From: Bedellia somnulentella
Lineage: Eukaryota; Arthropoda; Insecta; Lepidoptera; Bedelliidae
DNA length: 64,000 nucleotides
Direction: 5' to 3'
Assembly: GCA_963576735.1 (NCBI GenBank)
Contig: OY755181.1
Span: 1,922,001-1,986,000, forward strand
Shown here: positions 49,101-61,100 of the stretch, one piece after another
How positions within the stretch are numbered: the first letter of the stretch is position 1
How the letters are laid out: the number at the start of each line of letters is the position of its first letter
Translations under genes and position numbers: made by a program
Notes under the pieces: model-generated
Seen by the model: only the letters and a program-made list of their open reading frames with translations
Told to the model about the DNA's origin: nothing
Databases searched by the model: none

Positions 49101-52100
49101 GCTTTTCGTTTTATAGTTATTAACGTTGCCGTTAGCCCTCAAAAAAGTTATTCCTAATTAAATTATCACAGTTTTCATTCCAGTAAATATTGGCCCTAAG
49201 AAACAGGCGTATATTCAAAGTATAACAATACTCGTGCAAATCCGAAATGGTCCACTAGTAAATTAATAAAGAAACAAGTATCAAGAACATATTATTTATT
49301 ATATATTTGTAACTAAAGTATAATCACTAAGACGAGCAAAGAACTTTTAATACAAGTTTTGGTATGATAAATATACGCTTTATTATTTGTTAGCTTCTCC
49401 TACATGATTTGAAATATAAATGTATATTCTTGGGCAATTTTCAGTTGGTTGATGTCTTCCGCAAGGAATTCTTATAAAATAGAGACACCATATGAATGTT
49501 CCAGTTTGAAAACTTTAATTAAGCTTCATCGTCACGAATAATTGGTACCAAAATCACTGATAGCATATTCATCGTTAAGTTCGTATCGTACGAATAGTTC
49601 CGCAAACAAATAATGTTTGATATTAACCAGTCCGTTAAATTAATTATTATTCGGTATAAGAAATTTATTCATTAGTTTTCAAAATATGTAATAATGAAAA
49701 TGAAAATTGACTAATTATAATTTTTTTGTTTGTTTATTGTTTTTTTTATTTTTTTTGTTATTGGCGGTATCTACCGAATATTTTTTCAGCAATTTCGCCA
49801 CAAACAGCGTGATTTTAGTTGAATGTGAATTTTAGTTGTAAGGATTTTTATCATTAAAGCGAAAAAAAAAATTATGTATAAAGAATGAAATTATTAAACA
49901 ATTAGATCTTGAAGGTATTTAATCAATGGTTAAGTAAAGACTAAGTTAAGAGTTATTTATATTTTGGGAAGAACATAAAATTAAAGAAAACATTATAATG
50001 AAATCCCATTATCGCGAATCCCAACTAATTATGTCATGCTTATTGTTATTTTCCAAAAATTATCTTTCTTCTATTTTTTTCTCTTTATTTTTGGGTATAT
50101 TTACAAGCAGTCTTTTTGGCTCAATTTAAATATAATTTATTTAATAACCTGACAATTCATACTTGTTAAACATTGGAAACATATTTTAAATCATTTACAA
50201 TTAAATTTTGAAGAAATAATTGAGATCTAGTTACAAAATCGGGGATGATTCTAGATTAAGAGCATAGGGTACATAATAAATAAAGTGGTAGGTATTTGCA
50301 ATATCAATATTAGAATAAAAATGGCAATACTGGATTAAAAATCATTCAACTCAATGACCGAATGAGCAAGAAACTGGGCTAAAACGTCAAATTTGGATCA
50401 CCATACCAGAGACATACACCCATCATACACCTAAGATACATCTTAAAAAGATTGAGAATACCCATTAAAAAGTTCTATTAAGTTTGCATTGTGACGTTTA
50501 GTGACATGTGACAGAATTTTGACGGTTTTATGTCAAATTATGACAGTTGGAAAAAGTTTTTTTTTCTTAAAGCGAGTTCGTGTTTGGCCAAGAATTTGCG
50601 TAATGAATTTGTAAGAAAAAGTTTGAATTTACTTTGAACAGACCGCAAAAATCTTATCTTATAATCACGACTTATTATAAACAAACATAAGGCAAACTTA
50701 AAAAAGTCTAATATTTCAGAAAAAAAGGTCTTGAAACAAAACACAAAAAACTCCTAAACGTGCCACATTTTATCTAACAAATATTTATTTCATCATTAAT
50801 TAAAGATATATAATTCAATAAAAATAATAATTTCAAGATTTTCACTATTAAAATAAAAAAAATAATAAAAGAAAATGATACAAACCTACTTGCGTAAACT
50901 CACGAGATCAGTTCCTATCGGAGTAGGCAGAAACTATTAATTTTGTTGGATTTGTACGACCCTGGCTAACTTATCTAGCTTCTTCTAGTTTAATGAGTCT
51001 TTTATACATGCTTTTTTTATTCTTTACACTTCGGACGTCTGACAGGTTGTGTGAAAAATTTAAATATATTTATTTTGTTTATTTGACCAATTTGTCACTG
51101 GCACAATTATAACAATTCACTACTAACTTATCTGTAGAATATAAAACAGAGCAAAAGTGAGGTGTCATTTTCAAAACGCAGGGTACCTATAGAGACTTTG
51201 AGGAAAAGAAAAAATATTTTTTTTACTAACATTGAAAACAGCCTTTAAATTCGCGCTTGTACATCAATAAAAAATTTGGGATAGGTTTGTTTCAATGAAA
51301 ACTAGTATTTTTCCATATACTAATACTAAGGCAATAATATTTTAAGACGGTTTGGGCATGATAAGGATGAATAGGTAAATTATATAAATATTAAATAAAA
51401 ACCCAATGTGGAAGGCACTGGAAAGTGGTGTTAGTAGAGGACGACTACGGAGTACACAATCGGACCAAATAGAGAGTTTTCTCAAAAAGGGCGGCGTCTG
51501 TAATAATGTCATGCCTAGAAGACATTCCATTAAAATAAATGATAGTTACGGAGTAAGTACATACATACATAAATACATATACTCACGCCATTAGTTCCCA
51601 TTGGGGTAGGCAGAGACTATCGATCGCCATGGAGTAGGTACCCGCATAAATTTAACCATTTACGTACCCATACAATTTTAAATTTTTATAACGATGAAAT
51701 CAAAACTCAGATCTTTTTTTTGAGACTTCACTTCATCGGTTTGAGTTTAAATTCTCGTTGGGCCTTGACCAATGTCTTTTTTATTTATTGAGGACGTTAA
51801 CCGTGAGGGAAAATATCGTGAGAAAACTATTATAGCTGAGTTATACTTAGTCCTGTCATGTGACAATGTATTTGTAGGTACATTGTTACAGGTTTTTAAT
51901 TTTAAATATACTCACGGCCATAAATCCCTAAAAAAGGGTAGCCACAGCTTTAGAGCTAAAAACTCCTCAGCCAGATTAGGAAGTTGATATGGCAGATGAT
52001 GGTAGAAATAAAGTATCGTTGGTGATGGGTCTTCAACCGCATCGCCTAAAAGTCACTTTAAAAAGCTCCATACCCTTATTCGCCTCTTACGACACCCATG

Positions 52101-55100
52101 TAAAGAATTAACCTATAATAAAATATTTCGGTCGAATCTTCTAGCAGAAAGTACTCATAAACTGTACATAAAATTTAAATGATATTTCTTTAGTCTTGGG
52201 CGATGGTACAGAAATAGGTACAGTTATTGCGGTAGATTTCTAAGATCACTGAAATGACAACACTTATTTGACTTATTAAAGAATGAATAAATGACTGATT
52301 TGGAATGTCAAAATTGACAAAACCATGCTCCGGCAGCTAAGATAATAGAACCGATTACGTTGTAACGACTAAAAATAGAGATACAGTATTGTACTTATTT
52401 GACCTACAGACTGTATCAAAACGGTGACGTTTCTTAAAATTGTAGAATTGGGCCCCAGGATATTATCAGTATTTAGATGTAAATAGCGACATGATAGTCC
52501 AGTGGATAGAACACCCGCCCGAAAACAGAAGGGCGTGAGTTCCAATCCTGGGTCGGGCCTACACTAATTTGTCTTTTCTAAAGTCATATGTGTGGTTAAT
52601 TTATCATGGTTGCTAACGGTGAGGGAAAACATCGTGTGGAAACCCACATGGCTGATTTGTAATTAGTCATGTGACAGTGTATTCATACAAAACGGCGATA
52701 GGCCTGCCCCTATCACGTGAGTACACTGTCTAAGCAAAACGTGGGTACCTTCTCTGGACACTAGATGGCGCTGCCATGTGAGTTCAGAAGTATTGGTACC
52801 TCTGCCAACCCCTTCGGGGATAAACGGCGTGAACATTTATGTTTATGTTATGTAGATGTAAATTATCTTTCAGGCTCCTGGATAGATAAAACGACAATGC
52901 AAAAAAGTACAACACTGAAATCGTCTACCGTATACCTACTTGCGTTGTACTGGACCACGTCTAGCTTCTGTGGGTCAGGTTTCGGTGACATCACTGCGGA
53001 AGGCACGGCTAATCTTATACTTGGCTGTTTTATTATTATTCATGGGTCTTTGTTTTTTGGGTAAGCATTTTACTTAATTAACATTTAAAATTTTATAGAT
53101 ATTTTTTATTTACTTACTTACTTATACTCACGCCCATTATTCCTATTGTGGTAGGCAGAGACTATCGATCGCCACTTTGTACGATCTTGACAAACCTCTC
53201 TTGCCTTACATTCATTTTATTCTTCTCATACATGCTCTTTTATTATTTATAATTTTTATTTCTATCTGGCATTTTTTGTTTGTTTTTGCCACTCAATTTC
53301 TAAAAGTGGCTTAGGAATTTCGAATTCTAATGCTTTGATATAAAGAGTGATGAGATTGCCAATTGTACTTCTTTTTCATCATGTCGGTAAATATTTTGTT
53401 ATTGAAGTGCAATGATTATTTTTTCTACTCCATTTAATTATATATGTACGTATAGTATGTGTCATATCTTATTTGATGTAATTTTGTGTCCTTAAAAAAC
53501 GCTCGGGAAGATACGTTATTACTACAATTTTATATCAAATGCCTTTCCAGCTACGTATACGCTAAAATAGCTTCACTTAAGGCTGTCTCAGATCAAATGG
53601 CCACTGATTTCCAAGAAAATATGAAACACTTATACTTCTTCTGTAACGCAGAAAAAGTGAGTTGGGATTTGAAAAGAAAAATAATCGAATACTGGAACTA
53701 CCAGTGGAAAAGGACCGGTGGTTGGTCGGTGGGTATTTGTAAAATTTGGGTCTTAAAAAAATGTACGAGAAAACTTTTCCATAAGTAATGCAAATATTAG
53801 TAAGTTACTCCGCTTAATACCTGCAGTCTTCATGCGACATGCACTGTGCACCGCCTTTCCACTTACAAGAAATCGAAAAGCAGACAATGCACCACACACA
53901 CCGGCAATCAAGTTCATGTCGCATGTCGAGTGCAGGTATTTAGCGGAATTAAGCGAAGTAACTTATAGTCTTTGTATTGCTATGGATTTCCGCAAAGTAA
54001 CGCCTGATTCAATGCAATATTTTCCATAAGTATTTTTCAAAGTCCCGGGTTGAACCGCCATCTTCAACAGGGTCTAGTGCGTCTAAGTCTTTGGTATCGA
54101 GGTTATAATGATACGCAATATTTTAAATCAGCAAGCTGTTTGGTTTTATACCTTTAATATTCTAAAAAAAACGAGGTTGAAGCAAATATGGGACATTTTG
54201 TAAGAGATTATATTAAAATATATTTATATTAAAAAAGCGACATAAATAAATGTATTTATCATAACCGCTGTAATATTTTCTAGCACCAATCTATATTAAC
54301 AAAACTACACGCTAACCTAAAAGAAGATGCTGTTCTCCACATGTACGAGCAAACACTGAGAGAAATACCCTTATTCGACGGAGTAGAGTTTTCCTTTTTC
54401 CGAGCCATCGCCAAGCATCTACGCCAGGAGTTCTTTCAGAAAAACTATGTAGTCACCAAATGTAATGAAGTCATGACTAACATTTATATCATATACCGTG
54501 GTAAAGTAAGTATTCATTACATATTATTTCTACTTACATATACTCACGCCCATTATTCCCATTGGCGTAGGCAGAGACTAACGATCGCCACTTAGTACGA
54601 TCTTGACAAACCTCTCTTGCTTCCCTTACATTCATTATTCTTCTCATACATGCTCTTTTATTCTTCTCACTTCGGATTCGCCGCCTTATTATTTTATCCT
54701 TATATATTAAACGAGAGAGGGTAGATTTTGTGAACAGCCTCAGTCAAAATTGGCCCATTGACTTTGTTGGAGTAAAAACGCGCGCAAATGTGTCAGTCAC
54801 AGCTTTTAGTATTATATTACAACGCCCACGGGAATATAAATATATAAAAACAGAAATTAAGATAGTGTTTCAGTATTTTGGATGTAAACCGGATGCAAAA
54901 AATGTAGTCCACGCGTATTCGCGGGCAAAAATCTAGTTAGTATTATTTCTAATGGCTTTTATAAAGAACTTATCACATATTTTGAGATTATATCCTTGAT
55001 CATACTCAAAGTATTTATTTTAAAGGTTCTGTACCAAAAAGGTAAATCGAAACGCTATTACTGAGTCTTGGATGTCTATATAAATTTTCACAGATGGCGT

Positions 55101-58100
55101 ATTAACATACATACATACATACTTATACTCACGGCTATAAATCCCTTGAAGGGGTAGCCAGAGCTAGGGAATCAAAAATTCCTCAGCCACTTTTGGAAGT
55201 TGCGTGGGGAAAAGATGGTGAAATAAAGGTTGTTGGTGATGGGTCTCCAACCGCATCGCCCAAAAATCCCTTAAAAGCCCCAATACCGTTAGTCGCCTCT
55301 TACGTACACCCACCGGAAGAAATGGGGTAGTGCTATTCTAAGCCGGCACTACAAAACAAATGTATGTATGGCGTATTAACAACGTCCAAAATATAAATTA
55401 AAGGGAATCTTTTAAACAAATATCACCATTTTATGCTCATTTTCACTCGTATTGCTAACAGCCACAAGAAAACGCTAAATAAATAAAATAATATTTAAAG
55501 AGACTCCCAAGCAGCAAAACTGTGTTTGCCTTTTTATAGATGAATGATGCAAAAATCTGACTACCACTTGACCTGTTTTTATTAGAGTACTTGATTTGCC
55601 GTGTAGTGTCGGCTTAGAATAGCACTACCCCATTTCTACCCGTGGGTGATCGTAAGAGGCGACTAAGGGTATAGGGGCTTTTTAAGTGATTTTTGGGCGA
55701 TGTGGTTGGAGACCCATCACCAAAAACGTTTATTATTATCATCTTTTCCCCAATCAACTTCCAAAAGTGGCTGATGAATTTATCATGCCAAAGCTCTGGC
55801 TACCCCGTTAAGGGATTTATAGCCGTGAGTATATGTATATGTATGTATGTACTTGATTTCTGACTTATTTTCCTTCTTAAGGTAGATGTACTATCAGCGA
55901 ATCGCGAAGTAGAATGCTGCATGGGCCCCGGCGGAATATTCGGCAACATCCGAGGCACGGCTAACTATCTTACTATGTCTAACATAGTAGCTACGAGGAA
56001 TATCGATCTTTTGTGTATTAGCGGGATCGAGTTTCATACTCTTCTTAAGGTATGTTTGGTTTATTTGATATGATTTTTTTTTCTTTTGAACTGGTATTTA
56101 TTGCATTTGGAAACATATTCGTTATACATAATAATCGGGATTAACCATTATTTTGCACAATCAACCCGTGACAACGACGGCACCAGTAGGTGTGCCGAAA
56201 CATCGGGAGTAACAAATATCACGTGAGTGGTTTAAAAATATCGTTTGATAATCCCGATTGTTATGTATAATGTGTACCAACCGCGATATGTTTAAAAGTA
56301 GCCCCCGTAGCATTAGGCTTGTGAGAGCGAGTGGGTGTGTCATCTGAGAAGTGAGAAACTGACAGATTTTGTATGAACAATCAATTTCATCTGTCAGTTT
56401 CTTACGTGACGTACGCACTCTCACAACCCTCATGCTACGAAGATAGATTGTCTATCGATATTACCTAATCGGGACCTAAGAAACTAGACTTATGGCGATT
56501 ATAAAAGTGAAAACTGCTTTATTGGGTTAGCGGTAACTAGATAGTTAAAACATCTTGAAATTTTACTTAGATGGTATTTTCCACAAATTGTGATTGCCAT
56601 ATTTAAACGATTGCATCTAATATTTATCATATATATTCTAGAGTTACCCAGCCGTTTTAAAAAGAGTAAGAAGAGCTATCAAACTTGTGCCCAAGGATTA
56701 CGTGCTGCCAAACAGCTTATACGAAATTAATGAATACGTAAGTTAAGGGTCTCTTTACAATGATGAGTGATCTATTTTCATTATAAAACTTTATTCCGTA
56801 TCTCTGTACGAGTATCATTACATAAACGTTCACGCCTATATATCCCCGAAGGGGTTGGCAGAGGTACTAATACTTCTGAACATCACGTGACTTCGTCACC
56901 TGGTGTTCAGAGTACCCACGTTGTGCATGGACAGTGTACTCACGTGATAGGGGGCAGGCCTATCGCCGTTTTTTACGAATACAGTGTTACATGACTAAGT
57001 ACAACTCAGTCATGTGGGTTTCCTCACGATGTTTTCACTCTCCGTTATTCACGAGTATCATGCAGCACAAATCCTTTTTTATATTGTTAACTGCAGAATA
57101 CACTGGTAACTATCTTTATTTAGCGCATTGCCCATCCTAACTTAACTTTTACATTTATCAAAAGATGCGACGCAATTTTTGACATAGTTTCACTAAATTT
57201 TAATTAATATGTGTGGTAGTTTTCGGAAAAATAGTTATGCATATTTGTGTAAGGACTAACGCCTTCTGTATTCGATACCAACATTTATGACGTGACAACG
57301 TCTTACAAATCGATGAACGCCGGTTGAATGCACAAAAACTGTCACGTTCCGCAAGATCCGATCTCTCGAAGCGCCACCTAGCGAACTAAGGCTTGTTAGC
57401 TTGTTCAATTTCTGATCTTGAGCAGATTGCACTAGAAGGACCATAAAAAGAATTCAGTAAGTGAATAATAATGAAATGGACTTAGTATGTAAGTAATAGG
57501 CGGTACCAGAAAACCAGCTCTCCAGCAGTGTCCTGAAGATAATGTTGGGAACCTAGCTAAGGTACTTTGCCTTTTTGTTGCCATCTGTTTTTAATTTGTA
57601 CTGTTTTTATATGTTATTTTGTGTTTGGTGACCAATAAATATCTTTTAAATTATTTTTAGGTTTACCAGCCACAGGAATCTGAAGAGGACAACGGATCGG
57701 ACGGCGACACAATGAGATTGGGCTCTAATGTTGTAAGTTTTCAAAACTGACTCAATTGATTGGCTGCATTTCGGTCTACGATGCTAAGAGTGGTCCTGTG
57801 GGAACAGCAAAGATATACTGGCCAGTACACCCTGCTGTGTACCAACTTAGAATTTGTATTTATGTTTAGCTAGAAAAACATTTCGATACCGCGATGTACG
57901 ATTTTTTATGACGCTGCTAGTATGCGAGTGAGTTCGCCGTCTAGCGGTCGCCACAGTCCTATACAATTTTTTTGTAACTTTCTAAAAGTAACAGAATAGG
58001 ATAGACTTTCTTTGCTTTAGTTGCCGGCTTAGAATGTTACTACCCCTTTTTATCCACGGGTGTCGTCAGAGGCGACTCAGGGTATGGGGCTTTTTTAAGT

Positions 58101-61100
58101 GGTTTTTGGGCGTTGCGGTTGAAGACCCATCACCAACGATACTTTATTTCTACCACATTCTCCCCTATCAACTTCCAAATGTGGCTGAGGAGTTTCTAGC
58201 TCTAAAGCTCTGTCTTCCCTTTTTTGGGATTTATGGCCGTGAGTTTATGCATGTATGTATGTTGGCTGCATTTCGGTCTACGTTGCTTAGATTTATAGAT
58301 ATATACAATATTTTTGTAACTTTCTAAAAGGAACAGAATAGGATCTTTACTTGAAATAAACAAAAAGGATATATTTTGGAATCATTGAATGAATTCTTAA
58401 ATCAATTAATATTACGACCGTTAAGTCCAAGAATTGTAAAGCAGAGCTTCATAATCCTATGCAGATATATCATTTTTTTAAAATCGTTAAAAAATCATGG
58501 AGTTAAGTAAATTATTTTTTTATTCTTTTGAATATTTTATTTATCATGGTTGCTAGCGGTGAGGGAAAACATCGTGGCTGACAACACACACATGGCTGAG
58601 TTGTACTTAGTCATGTGACAGTGTATTCGAACAAAACGGCGATAGGCCTGCCCCCTATCACGTGAGTACACTGTCTAAGCAAAACGTGGGTACCTTCTCT
58701 GGAAACTAGATGGCGCTTGCCATGTGAGTTCAGGAGTATCGGTATCTCTGCCAACCCCTTCGGGGATAAACGGCGTGAACGTTTATGTTATGTTATGTTT
58801 ATGTAAAAAAAATATATAGGGTAAAGTACATTAAGTAAAAATATATATTTATTAAAACATGTATAGCTTTGTCTATTTATAGTGGTTCCTAAACAAAGCT
58901 TAGCCTGTATCTTGGGAAACCATACATACATACATACATATACTCACGGCTATAAATCCCTTAACGGGGTAGCCAGAGCTAAGGAATAAAAAATTCCTCA
59001 GCCACTTTGTAAAGTAAAGGTTGTTGGTGATGGGTTTCCAACCGCATCGCCCAAAAATCCCTTAAAAGCCCCAATACCGTTAGTCGCCTCTTACGTAGAC
59101 CCATCGGTAGAAACGGGGTAGTGCTATTCTAAGCCGACACTACCAAGTTAAAAAAAAACAAAATATACTGTCAATTATTAAAAAAGCAATAGGTATATGT
59201 AAATTAGTCATGAAATATCTAAAATTAAGAACATATTTTAAATTTCCAGGTTAACATGGACGTACCATACGATGATCAATTATCCCACGGATCAAAATCC
59301 ATACCTTCCCAGTACAACATTTACCACATTTCGATAGTTCTGTTATTTTTCAACCCACACAAGTGAGTCAAGTTCATTGATACATACTAGTTTTATAATA
59401 TTTAAGTATATCTTTATGTCTAGGTTCTAACTCTGGGTCAATGTGCATGAGATTACAGGATGTAAAAACATAGGTTAAATCACAAAAAACTGGCTGATTT
59501 CGCTGAAGCTTTAAGCTGTTCGTCAGTGCGTGTATATGGATTACTCGATAACTGCTGTGTAGAGTCGGCTTAGAATAACACTACCCCATTTCTTCCGATG
59601 GTTGTCCGTAAGAGGCGGTATTGGGACTTTTAAGGGATTTTTGGGCGATGCGGTTGGAGACCCATCACCAACAACCCTTAGTTTACCATCTTTTCCCACG
59701 CAACTTTCCAAAAGTGGCTTAGGAACTTCTAATTGCTTAGCTCTGGCTACCGCTTCTAGGGATTTATAGCCAAGAGTATATGTATGTATGTCTATAATTG
59801 CTCGAGCAGGCATTCTTTATACCAACGGCATTAATATTTGCTTGAATTTCAGATGGTTCCGCGTCAGTGTAGTACCCGATTCATTTTGCATGACTTTATT
59901 TGGTAAGAATTAAGTTTTCATAGTTTTAAAGTTATCTTAATTATCTAAATTTTTTATTTTACTATAAAGTTTCGGGTTCATTTCCGGTTATACGACGCTT
60001 TTTATAAAATGTATGAAAATATTCTTTCTCATTTCTAAATTGATGTCACGGTTTCTGAGATCAAATTTTCATTTAGACTCATAGCTTCAGTCTATGTAAA
60101 CAGGCATATCCGCTATAAACTATGTATTATCTATAAAAGATCTTTAATTTACATACATACATAAACTCACGCCTATAACTCCCTAGAAGGGGTAGCCAGA
60201 GCTAAGGAATCAGACATTCCTCAGCCACTTTTGGAAGTTTTGTGGGGAAAAGATGGTGAAATAAAGGTTGTTGGTGATGGATCTCCAACCGCATCGCCCA
60301 AAAATCCCTCAAAAGCCCCAAAACCGTTAGTCGCCTAAGACGTACACCCACCGGAAGAAATGGGGTAGTGCTATTCTAAGCCGACACTACAAAGCAAATT
60401 CTTTAATTTAGTAGATAGTAAATTCCTAATACTCGTAGCAATGCTAAGACAATTAATTATTTTTACAGAATATTTCATGACTTTAGTATCATTCGGTGAC
60501 TTCATGATCCTTGTCTACCAAATGGCCTTTACCTCTATCTCTCATTTTGTGTATTTATGTATCGCTTTGGATGCATTATATGTGATAAAATTTATTATCG
60601 AAATACACACTGGCTATATTGATAGATTCGGGGAATATGTATTAAATCCGAAGAAAGTCAGGCAAAAGTAAGTAAAACTGTTATATTTCTTTCCGCGTAG
60701 TATCGACTTAGTCTAGCTTGCCAGTGTGATTCTACCAGAGTTGTGTGAGGTAAAAGTGTGTTTAAAAAAACCAATATAATCGGTTCATCTACTCGTTGCG
60801 AGTGAGAGAGAGAGAGCGATATAAAAAGGACCTTTTTTGGTCCTTTAAAAACACATTAATCTCGGATATCTTTCGAATATACGTACTAAAAAGAAACTTT
60901 GGTGGATAAGGCTGGCATTACCAGATCTCTTCCCTTGGTGGCGGAAAACATATCGCCAATGATCTTTAGATTTTAACATATCATATATTTTGAAAATTTT
61001 AAACTGGCAGATAGTTTAGATTCCTAAAGCTATTTCATTTTTTTAAAATAACATAACATATACTCACGGCTATAAATCCCTAGAAGGGGTAGCCAGAGCT

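Noticed and set aside
53717..53725. Alternative splice donors for channel exon 17 (GT at 53,718, 53,721 and 53,725)
   Set aside because: They break the reading frame into exon 18 or have poorer consensus than the donor after 53,728.
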